Shown one piece after another: positions 7,794 through 15,146 of a stretch of DNA of 41,527 nucleotides. Both the position numbers and the translations under genes were made by a program. Below the pieces are notes generated by a model that made no database searches, was not told where the DNA came from, and was given only the letters and a program-made list of their open reading frames with translations. Each line of letters starts with the position of its first letter. The stretch's first letter is position 1. Source of the stretch: Firmicutes bacterium ZOR0006 (lineage in GTDB: Bacteria; Bacillota_I; Bacilli_A; Culicoidibacterales; ZOR0006); NCBI GenBank assembly GCA_000798955.1, contig JTLC01000003.1:1-41527 (forward strand), written 5' to 3'.

Positions 7794-9584
7794 TTAGCGA
7801 GTAGTATTGCCAGTAGCGTACAGCTGGCTAGCTACGGAAGCGAAATGATAGGTAGCAGCAGTTGAAGCAGTTGCACATAAATCTTGCAATTGCTTATACT
7901 TGTCTTCAGGAAGCTGGTCACTTGTTGTAATGTTTTTAAGATGTTGAAAAATTTCAGGGTGTGACTGTGAAGCAATGAAAAGTTGATGAATATAGAGAAT
8001 TCGTCGCGAGTGTAGTTGATAACGGGGTGTTAATTCATCTTGCTGTGAACTTGCTAAGCGGCTGGCGATTGTTGGTGCTAATGAATAAAAATAACCAGCA
8101 TTTACTTGTCCAGTTGAAGAAGCGAAAAGTTGATAAAACTGGTACTGTTCAATATTAGTTTGTAAATCAGCTAAATCACGCGCTTCATCACGATAAGACG
8201 TCTTTAGCAATACTTGATTTGCGAGGAGGGCAATGCACATCCCAATTCCAATCCACATGATTCGGATAATGAACCCAGCAGCAGGATCAGCACTATAAAG
8301 TGCTACGGAACTGACGGCCGTTACAGTAACAAAAATCATGGTATTACGATAGTCAGTAACATAACTTGAAAGATATCCGAAAAGTAAAATAACTAGCAAA
8401 CGCTGATCGGGATTTTGGATAAGTGTCAAGGCGATAAAACCAATAATTGCACCAATCAGGGTGCCAGTGATACGTTTTTTGGAACGTTCAACAGTCGCTT
8501 CGCTATATGGTTGAGTCAGCGAAAAGAGTGTGAAAGTGAGCCACCGGCCATATTCGAAGGCGAAAAATTCAGTCAAAAAGAAAGCACCAGAAATCAGGAT
8601 TGCTAAGCGAAGTGCGAATCGAAGGTTGATATTATGAATATGGAGATTTCGCTTAGTGACAACATCAGCCCGAAATTCTTTAGGGAGTGTTTCAGATTTT
8701 TGTTGTGGATCAGCAGTTTGCCAAATAGCAATTTCTGTACGCAAATTACTGAGCAAGGCAGTTAGTTGTTGACTAAGGGGTGTTACTTCGATAGTAGCTA
8801 GTTCATTGGTAGTAAGCGAGTGAGTGTCAGTCAAAAGTGTTGTGAGCTCAGATTCTAGCCAATCAGTAAGTTTAGGAGTAAGTGCATGCTGTTGACTCAT
8901 CAGGAGTTCGGCTAAATATTCGAAATTAGATGTAATAGTAAGGACTGTACTTTGATAGTCATTGAGTGAATGACCACTTGGAAGTGCATCATGAACAGTT
9001 ACTTTTAATGTGGCAATTTTAGTTTGCAAAGTGGTGAAATCAAAACTTCCTGTTTGTTGCTGGAGTTGGCGAATGATTTCGTTTTGAAAAAAGGTGAATG
9101 TAGGTGCCGTCATTTTTTCGAGTTTTCGATGATTGATAACAAGCTGAATTACCATAATGATGACAGGCCCAGCAATCAACGCGAGTATGCGTAAAGGAAT
9201 ATCATCTGTAGTAATTGGCGTGTTCAATAAAAAGAGGTAGTGTAGGCCCACAAGTAATGTGAGTGATCGCCGAATTGTAAAACTAAAGAAATAACCAATT
9301 GCAAAAATAATGACAAAATTGACAATGAGTCCTAGCCAAATGTTCATTGGTGCAATAAAAGCGGCAATACCAATCACAAAATTGATACCTAACATGAGGG
9401 CGAAATTTCGCCAAAAGTTGACGAGAAGATTCTGCCCCATTAATGTGAGCGCTAAGGTCAGTGTTGTTACTCCAAGTAAAGTATTGGTAGGGCCGAAGAG
9501 CGCTCCGAAAACATTAACAAAAATAATGATAATTATGAACATGAGTGTCTTCGAGAAAATAAGCGGGATGAGTTTGTTATTCAT
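7794..9584 (-). CDS. FUSC-family (aromatic acid exporter-like) membrane protein
   Basis: 596 residues, with GAAAGGA upstream of the ATG at 9584. The architecture is a duplicated membrane module: about five helices within residues 1-155, a long cytoplasmic region of about 170 residues predicted mostly helical, then a second membrane block (about 330-470) with a GRWLTFTLFSLTQP-type segment followed by RSKKRITGTLIGAIIGF. That signature is typical of FUSC / aromatic-acid-exporter proteins. A C-terminal soluble domain of about 130 residues follows. Relatives are proposed to export aromatic carboxylic acids; the substrate here is unknown. Single-gene unit with its own promoter. Confidence 0.75.
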   Translation of the reverse strand: MNNKLIPLIFSKTLMFIIIIIFVNVFGALFGPTNTLLGVTTLTLALTLMGQNLLVNFWRNFALMLGINFVIGIAAFIAPMNIWLGLIVNFVIIFAIGYFFSFTIRRSLTLLVGLHYLFLLNTPITTDDIPLRILALIAGPVIIMVIQLVINHRKLEKMTAPTFTFFQNEIIRQLQQQTGSFDFTTLQTKIATLKVTVHDALPSGHSLNDYQSTVLTITSNFEYLAELLMSQQHALTPKLTDWLESELTTLLTDTHSLTTNELATIEVTPLSQQLTALLSNLRTEIAIWQTADPQQKSETLPKEFRADVVTKRNLHIHNINLRFALRLAILISGAFFLTEFFAFEYGRWLTFTLFSLTQPYSEATVERSKKRITGTLIGAIIGFIALTLIQNPDQRLLVILLFGYLSSYVTDYRNTMIFVTVTAVSSVALYSADPAAGFIIRIMWIGIGMCIALLANQVLLKTSYRDEARDLADLQTNIEQYQFYQLFASSTGQVNAGYFYSLAPTIASRLASSQQDELTPRYQLHSRRILYIHQLFIASQSHPEIFQHLKNITTSDQLPEDKYKQLQDLCATASTAATYHFASVASQLYATGNTTR

Positions 9585-9620
9585 AAGGACTATCCTTTCA
9601 ATTAAGTAGTTCATTGAACA

Positions 9621-9648
9621 ACTTTACGCTTTTTTTTAAAATAATCAA
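9621..9648 (-). promoter_or_regulatory. Promoter for the FUSC gene
   Basis: On the minus strand: TTGATT, 16 bases, TAAAGT, about 37 bases before the start codon. An 11-base inverted repeat, GTTCATTGAAC, lies just downstream at 9609-9619 and could be an operator. Confidence 0.5.
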
Positions 9649-9735
9649 GGAAAATTTGGATGAAAGCATGATTTTAGTAGCAAGATTGAGCGTGAAAATA
9701 GTGAGAACGGGTTGATCTGATTACGTAGCTTCTAA

Positions 9736-9764
9736 TTGAAAAGTTAAAAAACAAGTGTTAAAAT
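9736..9764 (+). promoter_or_regulatory. Promoter for the Ig-like protein/two-component operon
   Basis: TTGAAA, exactly 17 bases, TAAAAT, with TG one base before the -10 (extended). The start codon at 9782 is close behind, so the leader would be only about ten bases from a start near 9771. GTTAAAA occurs twice, 14 bases apart, within the promoter; whether this is a regulator site is unknown. Confidence 0.65.
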
Positions 9765-9781
9765 GAAAAAGAAATAAATAA

Positions 9782-11182
9782 ATGAATAAAGACAGCAAAA
9801 GAGTGAACAAAATGAAACGAAAATTCAAAAACATCCAAAAAATGCGCATTTTTTTTGGAATTATTATCTGTTTGGGAGGATTTATTCCTACACAAATTAT
9901 TCAAGTCGTCCAGGCAAGTAGCCAGCAGCAGCAAATCCGTGATATTGCTATTACAGGACTTGATTATAACACCGAGGTGTACCTAGGGTCTGAAATTGCC
10001 TTTCAGGCTTATATCAAAGATGAACCCGATTTTGCAGCAATTCGTTGGTCAACAAATAAAAATGGGATTATCGAGCTCAAAGGACAAGCCAAACAAGCAC
10101 AATTACAAGCAATTCAGCCAGGTCAAGTAGAAATTGCTGCTTGCGTTGATGATGAGACTTGGAGTTGTATCCACCGCAATATCTTTGTCAAAAATTATGA
10201 AAATGATACATACCACCAACAGTGGCTCGCACCTGGCATGAGAGCAGTTCAAAAAGTTGGCTTGAATCAACAAAATTTATATATTGAGGTTGTCCCTGGA
10301 CAGGCAATTTCCCAACAAGAGCAGAGTCTAAAGGGAGCTTTACAACAATTAGCAAGTTTAGGGACAGTGACATTAGAAACAGTATCAGAGCTGCCAGGGT
10401 ACTACACGTTTTTCACTTTTAATGTGACAAATCGTGCTGAAAAGTTGACTGTTCGTGTCAATCGGACTGCTCATGGTTGGCAGGAACAACAGCAGATTCT
10501 CACTAATTATATGGAATACCTTGAAGGCAAAATGCCGGATTCGGAGTCTTCACTAACTGAACCTGATAATAATCTACCGAATCAAGAGGAACAGCACACA
10601 CTCACGCCCGACCAAGTAAATACTACACCACCACAGCAACAAATACCGGTACAACAAGCAGAATATGAACAGCGTGATGTGACACTCGGATTCTCAGAGT
10701 TAATACAAGACCTCGACGAAAATCAAGATGGAACAAAAGCGAATCCCTTCCGTGTCCGCTTTCGCCAAGAAAGTTCCCGAGATCAGCAATACCAAATATT
10801 TCAAGAATATTTACTTAAATGGTCACAACGAGCAGAGGTTAAACTCCATAGCCAACAACAAGTTGATGGTGAAACAAGATATTTATTTGAAATTTTAGAA
10901 GCAGCAACACAACAGGCATTTTATTTGGAATTTATTCTTGATGATGAGTCAGGGGAAAATGCGATGCTACTCGCGCCACTATTAACAAGTCAAGATGGTG
11001 AAAGTTCTGAAGAGCCAATCACGACTACGACTAGTATCGTTCAAGTCAGACAAACACTGGAAAATAGTGGAAATTCGATCCTACCCCTCATTTTTTTTAT
11101 TGCCCAAATTGGAGTTGGTGGGTATCTTCTCTTGAAATATCGGAAAATGAACAAAGTCAGAACGACAAGAAAGAAAGGATAA
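9782..11182 (+). CDS. Exported, membrane-anchored protein with bacterial Ig-like domain
   Basis: 466 residues. Basic N-terminus, then a signal peptide core (FFGIIICLGGFIP) with likely cleavage after VVQA. Residues about 50-135 look like a Big_2-type Ig domain: an AIRWSTNKNG segment followed by a GQVEIAA strand. Two further segments (about 155-235 and 320-400) have similar predicted strand/helix order and may be a duplicated domain; they flank a Pro/Gln-rich linker. A C-terminal helix (PLIFFIAQIGVGGYLLL) and a basic tail give a membrane anchor; there is no LPXTG motif. First gene of an operon with a LytTR regulator and GHKL kinase. It may be a sensor partner or an output of that system. An alternative start is ATG 9812. 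Confidence 0.75.
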   Translation: MNKDSKRVNKMKRKFKNIQKMRIFFGIIICLGGFIPTQIIQVVQASSQQQQIRDIAITGLDYNTEVYLGSEIAFQAYIKDEPDFAAIRWSTNKNGIIELKGQAKQAQLQAIQPGQVEIAACVDDETWSCIHRNIFVKNYENDTYHQQWLAPGMRAVQKVGLNQQNLYIEVVPGQAISQQEQSLKGALQQLASLGTVTLETVSELPGYYTFFTFNVTNRAEKLTVRVNRTAHGWQEQQQILTNYMEYLEGKMPDSESSLTEPDNNLPNQEEQHTLTPDQVNTTPPQQQIPVQQAEYEQRDVTLGFSELIQDLDENQDGTKANPFRVRFRQESSRDQQYQIFQEYLLKWSQRAEVKLHSQQQVDGETRYLFEILEAATQQAFYLEFILDDESGENAMLLAPLLTSQDGESSEEPITTTTSIVQVRQTLENSGNSILPLIFFIAQIGVGGYLLLKYRKMNKVRTTRKKG

Positions 11183-11189
11183 AAGCAGG

Positions 11190-11903
11190 ATGTTAACACT
11201 CGCATTATGTGACGATCAGATTGAAATTTTGGAATATCTCGAAAGAAAAATCAGAATAATATTGGGAACAGAAACAGTACAAATTTTTCGTTTTACTAGT
11301 GGTGAACAATTACTTGCTTTTTTTGAGCAACGTCAAGTCACGTTTGACGCTGTTTTTTTAGATATCGGTTTAACAAAAATGACGGGTATTGAAACTGCAA
11401 TGGTAATTAGACAAGTTGATCAACGATTGCCACTTGTTTTTCTTACTTCAAGTAAGGCACACGCAATTCAAAGTTATCGTGTACATGCGCTCGATTATTT
11501 ATTGAAGCCACTGACAACGGCAGAACTAGTAGGCGTGTTGCAAAAAATCAAACAACACCAAGTTGAAAATCGGCAATCACAATTAATTGTCAAAAGTAAA
11601 CAAGACTTATATGCGATTAATTTAAAGGAAGTGATGTATTTTGAATCATCATTGCGAACAATAACAGCCTATTTTCATCAACAACCGCCGATTACGTTCT
11701 ACAAGAAACTGAATGACTTAGAGACAGAGATTCTGCAGCCAACATTTTTACGTATTCATCGAAGTTACCTAGTGAACCTGTTATATGTCAAAAACATCGT
11801 GGAAACTGATGTTGTCGTTCAAAATCAACGACTACCACTAAGTAAGACATATGCTCAACACGCAAGACGAGCCTTTATGGACTACATTCAAAGTCAACTT
11901 TAG
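11190..11903 (+). CDS. LytTR-family response regulator (AgrA/ComE type)
   Basis: 237 residues. An N-terminal receiver domain has the acidic pair CDD near the start, the phospho-acceptor Asp58 in VFLDIGL, the conserved FLTSS and LLKPL segments. The C-terminal LytTR DNA-binding domain (about 130-237) has MYFESSLRTITAYF and FLRIHRSYLVN, both typical. Regulators of this class bind direct repeats in promoters, often of peptide-signalling, bacteriocin or cell-surface genes. Its start is seven bases after the upstream gene's stop, and the kinase gene starts 14 bases after its stop, so the three genes form one operon. Confidence 0.92.
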   Translation: MLTLALCDDQIEILEYLERKIRIILGTETVQIFRFTSGEQLLAFFEQRQVTFDAVFLDIGLTKMTGIETAMVIRQVDQRLPLVFLTSSKAHAIQSYRVHALDYLLKPLTTAELVGVLQKIKQHQVENRQSQLIVKSKQDLYAINLKEVMYFESSLRTITAYFHQQPPITFYKKLNDLETEILQPTFLRIHRSYLVNLLYVKNIVETDVVVQNQRLPLSKTYAQHARRAFMDYIQSQL

Positions 11904-11917
11904 AAAGGAGTGGCGTG

Positions 11918-13240
11918 ATGATTCAACTCATAATTGCGATTGCATTATTACCCGTAGTATGGATGCTGTTGTTTGGAACACCGAGTTGGAAAAGTAAGCT
12001 ATTTGCACTACTAGTGGCAAGTATGATGGGGGTTTTATTGGCAGCTGTCTGGTTTAGTCCCATTTCAATGGTATTAGCCAGTGTTTTGAGTATCATTAGT
12101 AGTTATCTACTCACTAAGTGGTCAACAAAACCATTTCAAGCAGCAATTTTAGCCAATATGAAAGCCCACTATTTAGCGTGGTTAGTCGCAACGCTTATTC
12201 TCTCGACATACGAAATCATGCTCAATGTGAATGTATTTCAGTTGAGCCAGCGACCGATGATTTTATTTAATATTGGTTTGAGTACTCTGATTATTTATGC
12301 AGTTACCCAAATGAGCTTACGGAAAATCTTACACGCAGAAGCGTGGTCATTTTTTATTGAACGTGTCACGGCACCGCGAATTGTGAGTGCCCTAGTTGTT
12401 GTGATTATTAAAAATAGTAGCTTGTTTTTTATTTTAACACTGTCACGACATGCCCAATTTGTAACCTTGTTATTTTGGTTAGTGACATTTTCAGAACTCA
12501 TTTTTGTAATTATTACTGTTTTTTATATTCACACGAGTTATCGATTTTCAATTGTAAACTACCGACACGAAATTTTATACCAAACATACGATTTACAAGT
12601 TGAACATTTACAACAACTCGAACAAAAATCACAAGCATTACGAAAAATAACACACGATATTCAGAATCATCATCTTGTATTACACGAGTTATTGCAGACG
12701 GGGGCAATTGAGCGAGCACAAACCTACTTGCATGAATTTGAAAAATTCCGCCAAGATGAACGAGATGCTGAACACGAATTCACGGCACATGGAGTGATGA
12801 ATGCGTTGCTTAATCAAAAGCTAAAAATATGTCAGCAACACCAAATACGTCCTCAATTTATAGTGGAGATCGACACGATACCATTGAGTGATTTTGACGT
12901 GTGTGTAATTTTAGGAAATTTATTAGACAATGCTATAGAAGCAACACAACAAGTTGACATTGTACAACGTCAACTTAAATTCCAAGCAAAATATGTCAAT
13001 GATAATCTTATTTTTATGATTGAAAATCCCTTTGTCGGTGAATTATCATTAGCTGGGGAAGTGATTCAAACAACGAAAGTTGATGCGATTTGGCATGGAA
13101 TTGGTCTAAAAAATGTCCAACAAATTATTATGGAAAATGCCGGTGAATTTGTGTATCACGCGTCTGATGGGCAATTTCAGGTACTCGTCCGGATTCCGCT
13201 TATTTCTGAGGATGAGCACAAATTATCGAAACAAAATTAA
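11918..13240 (+). CDS. GHKL sensor histidine kinase (AgrC/ComD type, HPK10)
   Basis: 440 residues. I prefer ATG 11918 over GTG 11915 because AAAGGAG at 11904-11910 is then seven bases away. About six or seven membrane helices fill residues 1-210. A coiled-coil-like stretch (YDLQVEHLQQLEQKSQ) leads to the phospho-acceptor His246 in KITHDIQNH. The ATPase domain has the N box LGNLLDNAIEA and the G box GIGLKNVQQIIMENAG. The polytopic sensor resembles receptors for peptide pheromones, but no AgrB, AgrD or ComC-like gene is visible nearby. The ligand is therefore unknown. Partner of the preceding LytTR regulator. Confidence 0.92.
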   Translation: MIQLIIAIALLPVVWMLLFGTPSWKSKLFALLVASMMGVLLAAVWFSPISMVLASVLSIISSYLLTKWSTKPFQAAILANMKAHYLAWLVATLILSTYEIMLNVNVFQLSQRPMILFNIGLSTLIIYAVTQMSLRKILHAEAWSFFIERVTAPRIVSALVVVIIKNSSLFFILTLSRHAQFVTLLFWLVTFSELIFVIITVFYIHTSYRFSIVNYRHEILYQTYDLQVEHLQQLEQKSQALRKITHDIQNHHLVLHELLQTGAIERAQTYLHEFEKFRQDERDAEHEFTAHGVMNALLNQKLKICQQHQIRPQFIVEIDTIPLSDFDVCVILGNLLDNAIEATQQVDIVQRQLKFQAKYVNDNLIFMIENPFVGELSLAGEVIQTTKVDAIWHGIGLKNVQQIIMENAGEFVYHASDGQFQVLVRIPLISEDEHKLSKQN

Positions 13241-13539
13241 AAAATAAAAAAACATATTCAAGTTAAAAAAAACGTAAGTGAACATTGAACAATGTGTAAT
13301 CGCGAAGCTTGTTAGAAAAAAATGCGTGCAAACAATCGATTTAGATCGTTATGAGTGGTTGATGAAGGACAAGCGGAAAATAATCACGTATTGATACGAA
13401 GCAACAGTCAGAATGAATCTCTTCAAACTATAAAGAAATCTTTTAATTTTTCATGAATTCTGAATGGTAAAAATCCGAAAAATCTGTACAATATAAAGAG
13501 AAGATTTTATTTTTTATTTTAATGTAAGGGAAGAGAAGA
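13241..13539. other. AT-rich intergenic region without a supported gene
   Basis: No clear intrinsic terminator follows the kinase gene. ACATTG-AA-CAATGT is a short perfect inverted repeat at 13282-13295. An AT-rich stretch with TACAAT and TATAAA just before 13500 probably supplies the promoter of the next gene, but no convincing -35 is seen. A 38-codon GTG-initiated reading frame at 13278-13394 has no ribosome binding site. Confidence 0.5.
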
Positions 13540-14556
13540 ATGGAAGTAATTCGTACAGCAGAAACACAAGCGGAATTAAGTGAACTAGTGACAACGTACT
13601 TTCAAGATAAGAAGTACCGTTTGTTTCGAGAGTTTTGCTTTAAATTCCAAATAAGAACTTTACAGGAGATTACACCAGAAGTGCTCGAAAAATTTTCGAA
13701 ACAACTTGGTGTCGGTAAAACAAAATCAGCACGGATTCAAAAAATCTATGAGGAAGGCTTCCCAATTGAAGCAGGAGAAACAATCCAAACGTTGGAAAAA
13801 CCGGAAGAAGCAGAATTTCCAACAACGATTAGTTTAGAGCAAATTCAAGATTTAAACGTGGAAGTTTCTGAAGCATTTAAAGAGACGCATTTTAAAATGA
13901 TTGTCAATTTTTGCCGAGCGAATAATATTCAGCTTGTAAGTGAATTAGATGGGCCAATCTTACGTAAAATTCGTACTCTCAGTGGAATGGGACCAAAGAA
14001 ATATCGCTATTTATTTGAACGATTAGAAATTATCCATTCAGAATTTATCAAAATGCGCTTTGAAGTTGATCGGGTTGTGTACGAACAGGTACAAAGCCAA
14101 CCAGTAACAACACTCATTCGCCATTTTGGATTAAATGGGTATGAATCAGCTCCGGAAATTACGATTGCAGACTTACAAGGGAAAAGTGCTAAAGAGGTTG
14201 CCGATTTAGGTAAAAGTACAAGCATGATTTATTTGCAACGTTATTTAAACCATCCACGTAAAACGATTGAAACAGCGTTAGAACAATTGACACAAGAAGA
14301 ACAACAACTTATGAATTTACTCCATGAAAAACTAGTACCAATTGAAGTAATTAGTGAAGAATTTACGACAACACCAGAAGAAATCGAGCAGATTGAAAAA
14401 CGCATCTATAAGCAATTACATGCTACTTTTGCAAAATATCAATTACCAAAACTACTCGCCTTCTTAGACGAAACAACACCAGAAAGCACGCAAACTTACA
14501 TCACAAAATACTTGCCAGAGTACCAAACACTCATTAACGCAACACTTGAAAATTAA
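13540..14556 (+). CDS. Unknown protein with duplicated helix-hairpin-helix-like domains and a C-terminal HTH-like region
   Basis: 338 residues, with AGGGAAGAG upstream of the ATG. Two N-terminal segments (about 10-70 and 105-165) align with each other: an aromatic/basic helix with a conserved FC (REFCFKF / VNFCRAN), a hydrophobic helix ending in L or I, then GVGKTKSARI or GMGPKKYRYL, like the GxGxxK turn of helix-hairpin-helix DNA-binding motifs. A third, more divergent copy may cover about 185-240. The C-terminal part (LTQEEQQLMNLL...PEEIEQIEKRIYKQL) resembles the helix-turn-helix of sigma region 4. No signal peptide or membrane helix, so probably a cytoplasmic nucleic-acid-binding protein. 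I do not recognise a named family. Three tandem repeat units begin right after its stop codon. Confidence 0.7.
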   Translation: MEVIRTAETQAELSELVTTYFQDKKYRLFREFCFKFQIRTLQEITPEVLEKFSKQLGVGKTKSARIQKIYEEGFPIEAGETIQTLEKPEEAEFPTTISLEQIQDLNVEVSEAFKETHFKMIVNFCRANNIQLVSELDGPILRKIRTLSGMGPKKYRYLFERLEIIHSEFIKMRFEVDRVVYEQVQSQPVTTLIRHFGLNGYESAPEITIADLQGKSAKEVADLGKSTSMIYLQRYLNHPRKTIETALEQLTQEEQQLMNLLHEKLVPIEVISEEFTTTPEEIEQIEKRIYKQLHATFAKYQLPKLLAFLDETTPESTQTYITKYLPEYQTLINATLEN

Positions 14557-14613
14557 ATCAGAGTGCCCGACCACGTTGCCGATTAAGGAATCGGGTTGGT
14601 ACATCAAAAAAGG

Positions 14614-14652
14614 AAAGACAGTATAGCGAAAATGCAGTACTGTCTTTTCGTT
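14614..14652 (+). terminator. Terminator of repeat copy 1
   Basis: AAAGACAGTA (14614-14623) pairs perfectly with TACTGTCTTT (14638-14647), then TCGTTTT. It is the first terminator downstream of the 13540-14556 gene. Confidence 0.85.
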
Positions 14653-14743
14653 TTGAGAAAACCCGAAGTGGGAGGCACGTTTCAAAATCAGAGTGCCCGA
14701 CCACGTTGCCGATTAAGGAATCGGGTTGGTACATCAAAAAAGG

Positions 14744-14785
14744 AAAGACAGTATAGCGAAAAAAATGCAGTACTGTCTTTTCGTT
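14744..14785 (+). terminator. Terminator of repeat copy 2
   Basis: The same ten-base stem as copy 1 (14744-14753 with 14771-14780). The loop is three A residues longer. Confidence 0.85.
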
Positions 14786-14876
14786 TTGAGAAAACCCGAA
14801 CTGGGAGGCACGTTTCAAAATCAGAGTGCCCGACCACGTTGCCGATTAAGGCATCGGGTTGGTACATCAAAAAAGG

Positions 14877-14915
14877 AAAGACAGTATAGCGAAAATGCAG
14901 TACTGTCTTTTCGTT
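14877..14915 (+). terminator. Terminator of repeat copy 3
   Basis: The same stem (14877-14886 with 14901-14910), followed by TCGTTTT. It is the third successive terminator in 300 bases. Confidence 0.85.
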
Positions 14916-15072
14916 TTGAGGAAACCCGAACTTGAGATTCATAAGCAAAAGACGAATGAAAGCATCACGGGAGTGATGTTTTTTTGATATATATGGAACT
15001 TTCTTTATTTTTGATAAAATATTACAAAAAAAAGACGGAAAATGACAATAGAATTATGAAAGAGTTTTGTTT

Positions 15073-15101
15073 TGCTATAATCACATTTGTAAGCGCTTCT
15101 T
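15073..15101 (+). promoter_or_regulatory. Chitinase promoter with cre-like site
   Basis: TTTTGC-TATAAT gives an extended -10 at 15076-15081; the -35 is weak. TGTAAGCGCTTCTT at 15088-15101 overlaps the expected transcription start. It matches the left half and core of the catabolite-responsive element (TGWNANCGNTNWCA) but not its last three positions. CcpA repression of the chitinase is therefore plausible, not proven. Confidence 0.55.
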
Positions 15102-15118
15102 AATGCGTGTTACAAATG
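15084..15118 (+). promoter_or_regulatory. Hairpin in the chitinase leader
   Basis: CATTTGTAA pairs perfectly with TTACAAATG, and an inner CGC/GCG extends the stem. It overlaps the cre-like site. It has no T-run, so it may act as an operator or as a 5' RNA-stabilising stem. Confidence 0.5.
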
Positions 15119-15146
15119 ACAATGGATTCAAATAAAGGAGAACAGT

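Larger units (their letters stand above)
14556..14935 (+). repeat. Three tandem, nearly identical copies of the structured repeat
   Basis: Copies begin at 14556, 14686 and 14819, with periods of 130 and 133; the extra three bases are A residues in the terminator loop of copy 2. Each has AGAGTGCCCGACC, a perfect hairpin CCGATT-AAGG-AATCGG (AAGGC in copy 3, which breaks one pair), an outer ACCA/TGGT helix, and a terminator hairpin. Copies 1 and 2 end in GGGAGGCACGTTTC, which joins them to the next unit; copy 3 lacks this ending. The near identity shows recent tandem duplication. Small reading frames through the repeats have no ribosome binding sites and are not supported as genes. Confidence 0.92.

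Noticed and set aside
11060-11182. LPXTG sortase anchor at the end of the Ig-like protein
   Set aside because: The sequence before the C-terminal helix is ILPLI, without the Thr-Gly that sortase needs. A plain membrane anchor fits better.
13278-13394. A 38-codon GTG-initiated frame after the kinase gene, possible peptide pheromone
   Set aside because: There is no ribosome binding site, no hydrophobic leader or double-glycine motif, and no exporter gene nearby.
14560-14935. T-box leader or tandem riboswitch reading of the repeats
   Set aside because: GGGTTGGTAC faintly recalls the T-box sequence, but there is no stem I with specifier loop, units follow genes instead of preceding aminoacyl-tRNA genes, and other subtypes lack the motif.
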